NCBI RefSeq assembly: GCF_017874425.1
Contig: NZ_JAGGLL010000008.1
Coordinates: forward strand, 1-64,000
Direction of reading: 5' to 3'
DNA from: Clostridium punense
GTDB lineage: Bacteria > Bacillota > Clostridia > Clostridiales > Clostridiaceae
Length of the DNA stretch: 64,000 nucleotides
The translations under genes and the position numbers were made by a program. The notes under the pieces are model-generated. The model worked only from the letters and a program-made list of their open reading frames with translations, had not been told where the DNA came from and made no database searches. This document shows, one piece after another, positions 23,805 through 32,387 of this stretch. How positions within the stretch are numbered: the first letter of the stretch is position 1; the number at the start of each line of letters is the position of its first letter.

Positions 23805-25552
23805 TGAGCACAAAAGATTTTAAACGTGGAATGGAAGCTGGAGCTAAGCCATTTAACGATAAGTTTAATCAGACAAGCCAAACAATTAATAAAGTTGGAG
23901 GGCAAATAAACAAAAAAATAGACGCTTTGAATGGTGTTATGGAGGAAGTTATAGATGATTTAAATTCTATAAAAAAGAAAGAAATCTATGACTTAAATAC
24001 AAAACTTGATTTAAAGAAAGATTTAGATGAGGCAGAAAAGGAATTATTAGCAGCTTTATTAATTACTATATCTAATAGTGGCGCTGAAAATAATGCATAT
24101 CAGCAGAAATTTATAAGATCGGTAAATTCATACATAGAAATAAAAAACCCGCAATTATCTATTGATGTGAGCAGTATTGAGAATATTGTTAATTTAAGTT
24201 CACAAAAAGCTATTTTGCAAGTAATTATGGAATATTTATTTTTAGAGTATGGTAATTTTGAGTTCTTGGAAGATTATGAAGAAGGTTTATTTGACTACTT
24301 TAATGTGAATAAAAAAGGAGTTAATGAGATTAAGGAATGTATAAAAGCAATATATAATGCTACAGGCTTTGAAGGTATTGCTGAAAAGTATGGTTATGTA
24401 GTTGAAGAGAAGACTGAGGATGTAGATAAGGATAAATTAGAAAAAAAATATAATACCTATGATGGTAGTGATATTTGTGAGAAATGTGCTGATATAATTA
24501 ATATAAATGAAAACTATATAATTTTAAAAGACTACTTAGTATATTGCGATAATAGTACTGACAAATTATACAGAGTAAGAAAAAATGATGGTGAAAAGGT
24601 TGAAATAAATTCAAAATTAGATATTGAAATTACTCGTAATATATTTGGAATTGAAATGTTAGGATATGGGGAAAACTTATTTTTATTTACTAGAACTATA
24701 AGTAATAGTGTGGTGAAGGTAAATATTAATACATTTCAAAAAACAATAATAGAGCTAGTTGGAGAAGGATCAAAATATCAATGTAATGAGGATTACTTCA
24801 CTTATATAATTGAAGTAGAAAATGCAAAAAGGCTTGTTAAAATAGATTTAAAAAATAATACCACAGAGATATTAAAGCATACTGTAAATGGTGAAAATGT
24901 ATTAACCAGTGAAGAGTATTATCTTGTAGGAAGAAATGTATATTTTAAACCCCAAGGGTCATACGTGGTTTATGGGTATCCAATTTCTGATGAAAACCTA
25001 TTAAACAGTGATAGTTTATATAATTTTAACTTAGAAGAAGGTACTTTAGAAATAATATGTGAGATTCCAGGTGTTAGTTATTATTTTCTTTCAGCCAATG
25101 ATACAAGCCGCTATGGAAATGTTTTATTTTCAACTCAAAATGGTAATTCTTACGAAAAGTTAAGTTTTTCATATTTGGATCTAAAAAATCCAAAAGCCAT
25201 AAGAAATACATCTATTATGAATTATAGTTGTGATACTTATCCATTTTTAGCATATGACTGGATTTTTTATGTGATTTTAGATTATAAAATGTCTATAAGA
25301 AAGTATAACATAGTAACTGGAGAATCTAGTATTATACTGGAATCAACACAGTGTGCTAATAGTTATACCACTGGAATATTTAAAAAGGAAACACATTATA
25401 GTATGATGGGAACCGAACCTCAGGTTGTAGGAAGATGGTTATACTATTTAGGAAAAACAAGCAATACTGTACGCAAAGTATCAATTGATGTACAAATGGG
25501 AGAAAGTGAAGTACTTCTTTTAGATGGCAGCCCAGTACATAGATATATGTAG
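23804..25552 (+). CDS. TerB-like plus beta-propeller-like protein, gene 2 of a pair
   Basis: 582-aa protein. Residues 1-60 are coiled coil (QTSQTINKVGGQINKKIDAL). Residues about 65-195 are helical and resemble a TerB-like fold (AEKELLAALLITISNSGAEN and QQKFIRSVNSYIEIKNPQL). Residues about 210-580 are repeated beta strands of the DUF5050/beta-propeller kind (YLVYCDNSTDKLYRVRKNDG, KYQCNEDYFTYIIEVENAK, WIFYVILDYKMSIRKYN). It has no signal peptide. The start shares a base with the stop of the upstream gene, so the two are translationally coupled. A sensing (propeller) plus scaffold design is inference. Confidence 0.8.
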   Translation: MSTKDFKRGMEAGAKPFNDKFNQTSQTINKVGGQINKKIDALNGVMEEVIDDLNSIKKKEIYDLNTKLDLKKDLDEAEKELLAALLITISNSGAENNAYQQKFIRSVNSYIEIKNPQLSIDVSSIENIVNLSSQKAILQVIMEYLFLEYGNFEFLEDYEEGLFDYFNVNKKGVNEIKECIKAIYNATGFEGIAEKYGYVVEEKTEDVDKDKLEKKYNTYDGSDICEKCADIININENYIILKDYLVYCDNSTDKLYRVRKNDGEKVEINSKLDIEITRNIFGIEMLGYGENLFLFTRTISNSVVKVNINTFQKTIIELVGEGSKYQCNEDYFTYIIEVENAKRLVKIDLKNNTTEILKHTVNGENVLTSEEYYLVGRNVYFKPQGSYVVYGYPISDENLLNSDSLYNFNLEEGTLEIICEIPGVSYYFLSANDTSRYGNVLFSTQNGNSYEKLSFSYLDLKNPKAIRNTSIMNYSCDTYPFLAYDWIFYVILDYKMSIRKYNIVTGESSIILESTQCANSYTTGIFKKETHYSMMGTEPQVVGRWLYYLGKTSNTVRKVSIDVQMGESEVLLLDGSPVHRYM

Positions 25553-25564
25553 AAAAGGGTTAAG

Positions 25565-25585
25565 TTACCCCAGGGGTAGTTAACA
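25565..25585 (+). repeat. Repeat C copy 5 at a gene-fragment junction
   Basis: TTACCCCAGGGGTAGTTAACAC. Its last bases, TTAACAC, are also the first bases shared with the gene at 17374, so the repeat runs without a gap into a duplicate of that gene's 3' end. Confidence 0.7.
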
Positions 25586-25722
25586 CTCGATTTTTAAGAG
25601 AAGATGAAAGTGAAAAAAGGTATATAAATAGTAGATGTATTTATATTGATATAGCAGAGCTGCAAAACTTAGGGGTTAACATAAATGGGATGTTGGTGGA
25701 TAATAGTTTGGACAAGCAATAG
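25580..25722 (+). pseudogene. Duplicated 3' end of the 17374 gene
   Basis: From AACACTCGATT to the TAG stop this nearly repeats positions 17806-17943, about 135 bases with scattered third-position and a few other changes (same protein end, CIYIDIAELQNLG). It has no start codon. It is a stranded gene fragment whose left border is exactly repeat C copy 5. The 110 bases before the next gene show nothing else. Confidence 0.8.
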
Positions 25723-25836
25723 AGTTAAATAAATCCCTTGAAACAACTTCATATGCTATAATATGATTATAAATATTCAATTTGGTTTAAATTTTAAGTA
25801 TAAAGTAAAATCATAAATAATAAAGAGGGTATAGTA

Positions 25837-26064
25837 ATGGTGGAATTTAATAATGAAGAGCAAATAATAGAATTTATTGCCTTTTGTATAGAAAATTTTA
25901 AAGTAAAACATGGCATGAAAGGTAAAGCTGTGGCTAATTTATTTTACGAAAGTAAAGCACTTGAATTTTTAAAGGATGCATATGAGATGCTTCATACACA
26001 AAGCAAGGAATATATTATTGAAGAAATAGAAGTTTATTTGAAAAACAGGGGGTATAAATTTTGA
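25837..26064 (+). CDS. DUF3791-family protein (putative antitoxin)
   Basis: 75-aa helical protein (EEQIIEFIAFCIENFKVKHGMKGKAVANLF and YEMLHTQSKEYIIEEIEVYL), matching the DUF3791 pattern. It is first of a three-gene set. Its stop overlaps the TTG start of the DUF3990 gene. AAGAGGG is about 8 bases before ATG. Small DUF3791 proteins accompany DUF3990 proteins in many Firmicutes and are thought to be antitoxin or immunity partners. Confidence 0.8.
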   Translation: MVEFNNEEQIIEFIAFCIENFKVKHGMKGKAVANLFYESKALEFLKDAYEMLHTQSKEYIIEEIEVYLKNRGYKF

Positions 26065-26546
26065 TTTTATATCACGGAAGTAATGTAGAAGTTCAACATC
26101 CAAATTTAATTAAAGCAAATAGGACTTTGGATTTTGGTAATGGGTTTTATACTACTACCAATAAAGAACAAGCTTATAAATGGGCTCAGATCAAAAAGAA
26201 AAGAGAAAATAATGAAAATGGATATATAAGTATATATGAAGTATCAGAGGATATATTAGATAACAAGGATTTAAATATTATAGTTTTTTCAGAGGCTAGT
26301 AAGGAATGGTTGGAGTTTGTAATTAACAATAGAATGAATGTAGATTATAAACACAGCTATGATATTATTAAAGGACCTGTAGCAGATGATAGAGTGTATG
26401 CATGCTTAAATGCCTTTGAAAATAAATTTATGGATATGGATACAGCCATAAGAGAATTGAAAACTTATGAGCTAGCTGATCAGATATCTTTTCATAGTGA
26501 AAAAGCTATAGGTATTCTTGAATTTATTAACAGTGAGGTGGTATAA
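26061..26546 (+). CDS. DUF3990 ADP-ribosyltransferase-like protein (putative toxin)
   Basis: 161-aa protein. ILYHGSNVEV near the start, DFGNGFYTTTNKEQAYKWA (about 25-43) and DIIKGPVADDRVY (about 108-120) are the DUF3990 signatures. This family is predicted to have the ADP-ribosyltransferase fold, with His5 and Tyr32 in the first two NAD-contact positions. The TTG start overlaps the previous stop (TTGA), with AGGGGG 8 bases upstream. It is probably the toxin or effector of the set; the target is unknown. Confidence 0.8.
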   Translation: MILYHGSNVEVQHPNLIKANRTLDFGNGFYTTTNKEQAYKWAQIKKKRENNENGYISIYEVSEDILDNKDLNIIVFSEASKEWLEFVINNRMNVDYKHSYDIIKGPVADDRVYACLNAFENKFMDMDTAIRELKTYELADQISFHSEKAIGILEFINSEVV

Positions 26547-26547
26547 C

Positions 26548-26790
26548 ATGACTTTACCTAAGATTACACAAGAAAATGTACATCTTTTTATTCCACTAAA
26601 AGTTGCAAAAGTAACAGAAATCACTGCAAAGAATAAGAATATGAATTGGGAAGAGGTATTAATTAAATTTTACAACTCTAAGGTATATGACCTATTAGAG
26701 CAAGAAGATACAAAGTTGTGGTACGAGGGTCCAAGTTATATTTATAAAAGTTTTGAACGAGAGCAAAATGGAGAGCCTTTAGATATTTAA
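26548..26790 (+). CDS. Third small protein of DUF3791/DUF3990 set
   Basis: 80-aa helical protein (LKVAKVTEITAKNKNMNWEEVLIKFYNSKVYDLLEQED). The region NMNWEEVLIKFYNSKVYDLL resembles DUF3791 itself, so it may be a second, diverged antitoxin. The ATG at 26548 lies one base after the DUF3990 stop codon with GAGGTGG upstream. A longer frame from 26518 would sit inside the toxin gene and has no ribosome binding site. It completes an operon that ends at a strong hairpin. Confidence 0.75.
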   Translation: MTLPKITQENVHLFIPLKVAKVTEITAKNKNMNWEEVLIKFYNSKVYDLLEQEDTKLWYEGPSYIYKSFEREQNGEPLDI

Positions 26791-26808
26791 AACAAAGTCA
26801 TGTGGATT

Positions 26809-26867
26809 GAACAGCCCCCTGTCACGTAGACAGGGGGCTGTTCAGAGTACCCTGGGGTAATTAACAA
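26809..26867 (+). repeat. 15-bp perfect hairpin plus repeat C copy 6
   Basis: GAACAGCCCCCTGTC (26809-26823) pairs perfectly with 26829-26843 around a 5-base loop. No T-tract follows. Instead repeat C copy 6 begins at 26848 (TACCCTGGGGTAATTAACAAGG). The hairpin may stabilise the 3' end of the toxin-antitoxin message. Confidence 0.65.
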
Positions 26868-27059
26868 GGATGCTAACAGAAGCTAGGAAACTAGATGACA
26901 AGTTATATACGGTATTAATGAATTTTTAAAATCTTGAACTTAGCCATAAAAAGTGTTATGCTATCAAAGGTAAACTTAGTAGAAGAATTTAACACATAAA
27001 AAAATAAAAATTAAAATTAAGAAGATAATACATTTAAGAGCTTGTTTTTATAGGCTCTT

Positions 27060-27256
27060 TTTTAACAACATTTTGGAAGCTTTAGGTCTACCACCTTTTA
27101 TAAGTGGTAGTTATCCAGCCAAGAAAAGATACTTTAGTGTTAACCAATTTCAGCGGTTACTAGAAACTTGGTTCGTCCAACTCAGCTTACAAGGATCTTC
27201 ATTAAAATGAAGTTTTTCATTAAGATAAAGTTGTTAATAAAATGAAGTTGTTTATT
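27060..27256 (+). repeat. Repeat B copy 3 in ABC-F leader
   Basis: Begins TTAACAACATTTTGGAAGC and ends with repeated AAAATGAAG and GTTGTT/AATGAAC-type strings, like copies 1 and 2. It fills most of the space before the ABC-F gene. I see no leader peptide with a clear ribosome binding site in it. Confidence 0.55.
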
Positions 27257-27282
27257 CTTTAATGATAAAGAGAGGTATTAAT

Positions 27283-29022
27283 ATGATAAAAGTTGAAAAC
27301 TTGTCCTACTCATTTCCACAAAAGGATTTATATAATAGCATTTCATTTACCTTAGAAGAGGGAGAGCATTGTGCTTTTATAGGAAGAAATGGCAGTGGAA
27401 AAAGTACGCTGATAGATATAATTATGGACCCTGAAAAATATATCTTCGAGGGTAAGGTAGAGAAAGAATCAAATTGTAGAATTGGTTATGTGAGTCAGTT
27501 CTCACAGCTAGATAAAATAGAAGAAACTACAGTTTTTCAGTATATAGGGGAGAAATTTATTACACTACAAAATGAGATAGCATCTATTTGTAGTGAGATG
27601 GAAACCTCTTCTGATATTGAGCCCTTACTAGAAAAGTACCAAGAAGCCTTAGATGCCTTTGCTGCAATTAATGGAGATGATTTCGAAAAAAACATTAATA
27701 AAAATTTAAATCTTGCAAACTTAAACAAGTGTAAAGATTTAAGGATATCTGAACTTAGTGGTGGAGAATTCAAGCTTATTCAAGTAATCAAGGAAATGCT
27801 AAATAGTCCAGACTTAATGATTATGGATGAACCTGATGTGTTTTTAGACTTTGAGAACCTTAATTCTCTTAAAAATCTAATTAATTCTCACAAGGGTACA
27901 ATGCTAGTTATTACCCACAATAGATACTTACTGAATCATTGTTTTAACAAAATTCTGCACCTTGAAAACATGGAGCTTCAAGAGTTTGAGGGAAGCTATA
28001 TAGAGTATAACTTCTCATTACTTCAAACTAAAATTGAGATGCAAGAACTAGCAATTGCTGATAATGAAGAACTTGAGAGAAATGAAAAATTAATAGAAAA
28101 ACTAAGAGATAGGGCAACTACTGATGCTGAAGGTGCTAGAGGAAAGACTCTAAGGGTTAGAGTTAAAATTCATGAAAGATTAGAAAAGCGTAGAATTAAA
28201 GCCCCATTTATAGATATTAAACATCCGAATTTCAGGTTTTTTATAGATAATAAAATAGAAGAAACCGTTGCTTTAAAAGTTAGTGATTACAGTGTTTCAT
28301 TTGATGAGTTGCTTCTAGAAAATGTGAACTTTGAGATTAAATCCAACGAGAAAGTAGCCATTATAGGTCCCAATGGTACGGGAAAAACCACTTTGCTTAG
28401 GGAAATCTTTGAAAATAATAATCCTTCCATTGAGATAAATGAGGCCATGGAAGTAGCTTACTTATCTCAACTTCAAGGTGAAACCCTAAAGGAATCTAAC
28501 ACCATAATGGAAGAGTTCTTAGAGGCTGGGCTTAAAACTTATGAAGATGTTACAGATTATATTTCAGACTATGGTTTTGAAGAAGATGCCCTTAATCAAA
28601 AGATAGGATCTTTATCTGGTGGGGAAAAAAACATACTTCAGATCGCTAAAGTTACTGCAAGTCAAGGAAATTTTTTGCTGCTTGATGAACCTACAAGTCA
28701 TTTAGATACTTATTCACAAATAGCGTTGGAAAAAGCCCTAGAAGAGTATAAAGGTGCCATATTGATGATTTCTCATGATTTCTACACTGTAGTAAACTGT
28801 ATGGATTCTGTTTTAATCATTGAAGATAAAACAATTAGAAAAACCAATATAAAAAAATTTAAAAAGATGATTTATGCTAGTCATTTTGATAAAGGTTATT
28901 TAGAAACTGAGCAGAAGAAAAAATTAGTTGAAACAAGAATAGAGAAAGCTTTAAAGGAGGCTGACTTTATCACGGCAAAAGAGTTATCCGAAGAGTTAGA
29001 AGAGCTGATTAAGTTACTGTAA
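27283..29022 (+). CDS. ABC-F family ATPase
   Basis: 579-aa cytosolic protein with two ABC ATPase domains and no membrane segments. Domain 1: Walker A GRNGSGKST (about 34-42), signature ELSGGE (about 156). Domain 2: Walker A GPNGTGKTT (about 362-370), signature LSGGEK (about 444), Walker B LLLDEPTSHLD (about 465). The linker (about 240-310) is charged and helical. ABC-F proteins act on the ribosome; subgroups release stalled complexes or antibiotics. The lack of a drug-resistance signature I can name leaves the role open. AGAGAGG is 7 bases before ATG 27283, better than ATG 27262. Confidence 0.9.
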   Translation: MIKVENLSYSFPQKDLYNSISFTLEEGEHCAFIGRNGSGKSTLIDIIMDPEKYIFEGKVEKESNCRIGYVSQFSQLDKIEETTVFQYIGEKFITLQNEIASICSEMETSSDIEPLLEKYQEALDAFAAINGDDFEKNINKNLNLANLNKCKDLRISELSGGEFKLIQVIKEMLNSPDLMIMDEPDVFLDFENLNSLKNLINSHKGTMLVITHNRYLLNHCFNKILHLENMELQEFEGSYIEYNFSLLQTKIEMQELAIADNEELERNEKLIEKLRDRATTDAEGARGKTLRVRVKIHERLEKRRIKAPFIDIKHPNFRFFIDNKIEETVALKVSDYSVSFDELLLENVNFEIKSNEKVAIIGPNGTGKTTLLREIFENNNPSIEINEAMEVAYLSQLQGETLKESNTIMEEFLEAGLKTYEDVTDYISDYGFEEDALNQKIGSLSGGEKNILQIAKVTASQGNFLLLDEPTSHLDTYSQIALEKALEEYKGAILMISHDFYTVVNCMDSVLIIEDKTIRKTNIKKFKKMIYASHFDKGYLETEQKKKLVETRIEKALKEADFITAKELSEELEELIKLL

Positions 29023-29065
29023 TTTTATAGGATTATTAGAGGTTTTAATAAAGAGAAAATAAAAA

Positions 29066-29101
29066 AATAACACTTGAAATTGTGCAGGTGTTATTTTTTT
29101 A
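29066..29101. terminator. Bidirectional terminator
   Basis: AACACTTG (29069-29076) with CAGGTGTT (29085-29092) followed by ATTTTTTT, between the ABC-F gene and the convergent Rpn gene. Confidence 0.8.
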
Positions 29102-29136
29102 TATTTAAGACAATTAGATATAGGGTTAAGAGATTT

Positions 29137-30048
29137 TTACAGGTACTTATAGATATCTTCTATTGAATTAAGTTCAAAAATTTCTAGTGCTAAAGTCTTA
29201 AATTTCTCTTCAGGAAGCTTTCTGATTTTTTCCGCTAAATCATCAGATAAGCCTTTAAATTTTCTATTGAGTTGCTCTAATAATAAGGTAACTCTTCCCT
29301 CCTCTAATGCTTCCTCACGTCTAGTTACTTCATCATGAAGAGCCATTTCTCTTGATAGGTAGAGGGCACGAGCCTCTCTATCTTGGCTCATAGTTCTCAA
29401 AATATCGTAAGCTTTTTCTATGTCACTATTTACCTTCGCCATTTCCAAAATAACCTCCTTTGAATCGCCTTTTATAAAATTCATCCATTGTGATAATTTA
29501 TCCATATTGTTAACATTCCTTAGCTTGCTAAGTTCGATAAAGTGAATTTCTAGCACTTCTGTTAATTTTAACTTAGTTTCATCTTCCATAATGTGAAATA
29601 TATTATGATATTTACTTGTATTTATATAGTCATAATCAACAATGTTAATAGCAATGGTCTTTTTAAGTTTTTTATAACTTTCACCCACAGCAATTTGTTC
29701 TATGTAGAGCTTTGACCAGTAATAAAGGCTTCTTTCAGGCATAGAAACAGTTCGCAAAACTTGAATTTCTATATCAATGTGATGACCAATATCAGTTACA
29801 GCTCTCACATCTAACACACTTTTCTTATCTTCAATATTCTCTTTCAATAGCTCAGAGTTTAAAATTGTTACATCATTAACTTTATCACTTAAGATAGAAT
29901 TTAAAAGAGCTATTAGAAGATCCTTATTTTTAGCGTCACCAAAAATTTTCTTAAAAACAAAATCATTCTTTGGTTTAAGTAAAAATTCTTCATATTTATC
30001 TGAGTTTTCTCTAACAAAATAATTCTCTATAACACTATTATAATGCAT
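29137..30048 (-). CDS. Rpn-family recombination-promoting nuclease
   Basis: 303-aa full-length member of the Rpn/PD-(D/E)XK nuclease family transposase group. PKNDFVFKKIFGDAKNKDLLIALLNSIL opens the nuclease domain. The catalytic core is VLDVRAVTDIGHHIDIEIQV (Asp...Glu-Ile-Gln), followed by YWSKLYIEQI. The C-terminal part contains EALEEGRVTLLLEQLNRKFKGL. E. coli RpnA is a DNA endonuclease that raises RecA-independent recombination. This copy is clearly diverged from the pair at 32536 and 40621 and has no LexA-like box upstream. A 50-base piece of its 3' end is duplicated near 31.25 kb. Confidence 0.88.
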   Translation of the reverse strand: MHYNSVIENYFVRENSDKYEEFLLKPKNDFVFKKIFGDAKNKDLLIALLNSILSDKVNDVTILNSELLKENIEDKKSVLDVRAVTDIGHHIDIEIQVLRTVSMPERSLYYWSKLYIEQIAVGESYKKLKKTIAINIVDYDYINTSKYHNIFHIMEDETKLKLTEVLEIHFIELSKLRNVNNMDKLSQWMNFIKGDSKEVILEMAKVNSDIEKAYDILRTMSQDREARALYLSREMALHDEVTRREEALEEGRVTLLLEQLNRKFKGLSDDLAEKIRKLPEEKFKTLALEIFELNSIEDIYKYL

Positions 30049-30167
30049 GGAACCAGTCCTTTCTATAACTTATATCTTAATTATTGACAAGAAAAATATT
30101 AATATACAAACAGGTGTTTGGAGTGATCGGAATACTCAAGTAGGATTAAATGTTAGAGTAAAAATAC

Positions 30168-30251
30168 TCTTGAAGCTATTGGTGAGTCCTATAAATATGG
30201 TAAAATTACCTTAGTAGATTACAACGAGATGTTATCAGTAATACAGAATTT
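30168..30251 (+). pseudogene. Rpn gene fragment ending at repeat C
   Basis: About 80 bases nearly identical to 33256-33345 inside the Rpn gene at 32536 (encodes NTLEAI..SYKYGKITLVDYNEM and IQN). The match stops at CAGAATTTA, which is where repeat C copy 7 begins. No start or stop; a stranded fragment. Confidence 0.75.
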
Positions 30252-30270
30252 ACCCCTGGGGTAGTTAACA
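30249..30270 (+). repeat. Repeat C copy 7 at a gene-fragment junction
   Basis: TTTACCCCTGGGGTAGTTAACA. Its first bases overlap the end of the Rpn fragment (GAATTTA), so the repeat replaces the rest of that gene. No other gene is visible in 30049-30401. Confidence 0.7.
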
Positions 30271-30401
30271 TGTTCTAAATCAACGGTCTTATAACATAGG
30301 GGAGGTTATAAAAATAAAGTTTTTGGAAGATTCATATTTATTCTAATTTACATCGTTACCACATATAACTAGTAGTGATAATAATTTGTCGGGGAGACAA
30401 A

Positions 30402-30971
30402 ATGAAATTAAAATCACTATATACTTATTTCAAAGCATATTTTAATTACAATACTTCTGGAAATCCTATTTACGGAAGGGCAGTTTCGGAGGCAATGAAA
30501 GTTATCAGAGATGCTACTAAAAACAAGACATTGAGTCCAATACAAACCTATCTTCATAAGCAGTACTCCTTCAAGATTACTAAAGATATGCTTCAAAGAC
30601 TGGTTTCACTAGCTATGTTACATTATCAATATCCTTTTAATGAAATTCAACATGTGGAACTTTCAGCAATTATAGATAGGAATTTAATTACTACTAATCA
30701 TAGGGGAATTGAAATACCTATAGAAGGTGGATGGGATAATAAAAATAATAAGTTTATTTTTATTACCTTTAGTAAGTCAAGCAATATGCAAGAAGAAGTT
30801 AGAGTAATCAAAGGACTTATTAAAGAATTTGTAGATGCTAATAGTTCACCAGCAAATATTAAAACAATTGTCTATTGGAACTTAAGCAAGGGAAATGTAA
30901 CAGAAGTAGATTATCAAACTTTGCAACCAGTTGATAGACAAAGTTTAATTGATGCAGCGAACAAGCTTTAG
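30402..30971 (+). CDS. Hypothetical protein, 189 aa
   Basis: I do not recognise this protein. It is basic and mixed alpha/beta (SLYTYFKAYFNYNTSGNPIYG, IQTYLHKQYSFKITKDMLQRL) with a strand-rich second half (GIEIPIEGGWDNKNNKFIFI, NIKTIVYWNLSKGNVTEV). It has no membrane segment or signal peptide. The second half could be a small nuclease-like sandwich, but I see no firm catalytic motif. GGGGAG is 5 bases before ATG 30402, better than the longer frame from 30375. It is a single-gene unit between repeat C copies. Confidence 0.7.
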   Translation: MKLKSLYTYFKAYFNYNTSGNPIYGRAVSEAMKVIRDATKNKTLSPIQTYLHKQYSFKITKDMLQRLVSLAMLHYQYPFNEIQHVELSAIIDRNLITTNHRGIEIPIEGGWDNKNNKFIFITFSKSSNMQEEVRVIKGLIKEFVDANSSPANIKTIVYWNLSKGNVTEVDYQTLQPVDRQSLIDAANKL

Positions 30972-31037
30972 CATAGGCATAATAATAAAAATAGAAGAAG
31001 AATTTTTAAACTTAATAAAACTAAAAATTACTATATT

Positions 31038-31070
31038 AAGGACATGTAGTCGAAAATTCTACATGTCCTT
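31038..31070 (+). terminator. Hairpin after the 189-aa gene
   Basis: A perfect 12-bp stem AAGGACATGTAG (31038-31049) with CTACATGTCCTT (31059-31070); the following T-run is weak (AAAATTTA). Confidence 0.6.
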
Positions 31071-31250
31071 AAAATTTACTTGTTTAATATTTATGCTTAA
31101 ACATATATAAATAAAAAAACAAATTTAATCAACCAGTTAACAATGAAATGGTTAATTTTAAATGTCATACTGCTGTGTTTATAGGAAAGTTATGAAGTTA
31201 TACTTAAGTTTATAATTTCATGTAGATTATTAAATAGCCTCTTCTTAGAG

Positions 31251-31302
31251 ACTATATTGAATTAAGTTCAAAAATTTCTAGTGCTAAAGTCTTAAATTTC
31301 TC
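31251..31302 (-). pseudogene. Fragment of Rpn 3' end
   Basis: About 50 bases (TATTGAATTAAGTTC through TTAAATTTCTCTT) repeat positions 29159-29210, the end of the minus-strand Rpn gene, almost exactly. It stands alone in the 30972-31521 gap, which holds no gene. Confidence 0.75.
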
Positions 31303-31521
31303 TTTTGGTTCAAAATGATATTTAAAGATTATTTTGAGATAGCCCTTTTTCTTTGGCTATATTTTAAATCAGTGTATGTATAATAGATGTGATATTTTGT
31401 AAACTATGTTATAATAAGTTATATTAAAAACTATAATATAATGAACAATAGTAACTAAGCGAGAGGAAAACATTATTTGTATTTGATATATAAAATTAAT
31501 ATGAATATGAGAGGAAAATAA

Positions 31522-32361
31522 ATGGAAATAAAAGAAAAAATTGTGCAAGTTAAGGACTATTTAACAAAATCCAATTTGCCTGCAAGCGATTATGTAATAA
31601 ATCCTTATATTGGGTGTCCACATGCTTGTAAATACTGCTATGCTTGTTTTATGAAACGATTTACAGGGCATAGGGAAAAATGGGGAACATTTGTTGATAT
31701 CAAACAGTGTGATAAGCCTATAAGTTTGAAAAAGTTGCAAAATAAATCTGTTTTTCTTTCTTCTGTGACAGATTGCTATAATTGTTTTGAAGAAAAATAT
31801 CAAATTACAAGAAAAATATTGGGACAGTTAGTGAATATAGAGTGCTCCATTGGAATTTCTACAAAATCCAAACTTATTCTAAGAGATATTGATTTGTTAA
31901 AAAAATGCAAAGATTTAAAAGTATCTATATCTATAAATACATTAGATGAAAATTTCAAAAACGATATGGATAATGCAAGTAGCATTAACGACAGGCTTTA
32001 CACATTAAAAGAATTGCACAATCAAGGAATTTATACAGTATTATTTATGTCACCAATGTTTCCATACATTACAGATTTTAAAAGTATTATAGAAAAAACT
32101 CATACTTATGTTGATGAATATTGGTTTGAAAATCTAAATCTAAGAGGGGAATATAAACAAAGAATATTAGACTATATTAACGTAAACTATCCCAACTTAT
32201 ATAGTGAATATGAAAAAATATATATTAAAAACGAAAAAAAATACTGGATAGATTTATCTATAGAAATACAAAATTATTGCAACAAAAATTGCATAAAATA
32301 CATCAATTATTTTTATCACGAAGAATTAGTTAAAGAAAAACTACATAATCAACGCATATAA
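31522..32361 (+). CDS. Radical SAM protein, SPL-like
   Basis: 279-aa protein with the radical SAM cluster motif C32-x3-C36-x2-C39 in INPYIGCPHACKYCYACFM. The spacing and surroundings resemble the spore photoproduct lyase-like/Rv2578c group of radical SAM enzymes, which lack extra cluster domains. It binds a [4Fe-4S] cluster and cleaves S-adenosylmethionine; the substrate is unknown. GAGAGGAAA lies just before the ATG. Cys-x-Cys pairs near the C-terminus (NYCNKNCIKY) could be extra ligands. It is a single-gene unit followed by two strong terminators. Confidence 0.85.
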   Translation: MEIKEKIVQVKDYLTKSNLPASDYVINPYIGCPHACKYCYACFMKRFTGHREKWGTFVDIKQCDKPISLKKLQNKSVFLSSVTDCYNCFEEKYQITRKILGQLVNIECSIGISTKSKLILRDIDLLKKCKDLKVSISINTLDENFKNDMDNASSINDRLYTLKELHNQGIYTVLFMSPMFPYITDFKSIIEKTHTYVDEYWFENLNLRGEYKQRILDYINVNYPNLYSEYEKIYIKNEKKYWIDLSIEIQNYCNKNCIKYINYFYHEELVKEKLHNQRI

Positions 32362-32387
32362 TATGTTTGTAATTTTCTTCTATTGAA

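Noticed and set aside
27060..27282. Antibiotic-sensing leader peptide before the ABC-F gene
   Set aside because: No short frame with a clear ribosome binding site and attenuator pair is visible; the region is mostly repeat B.
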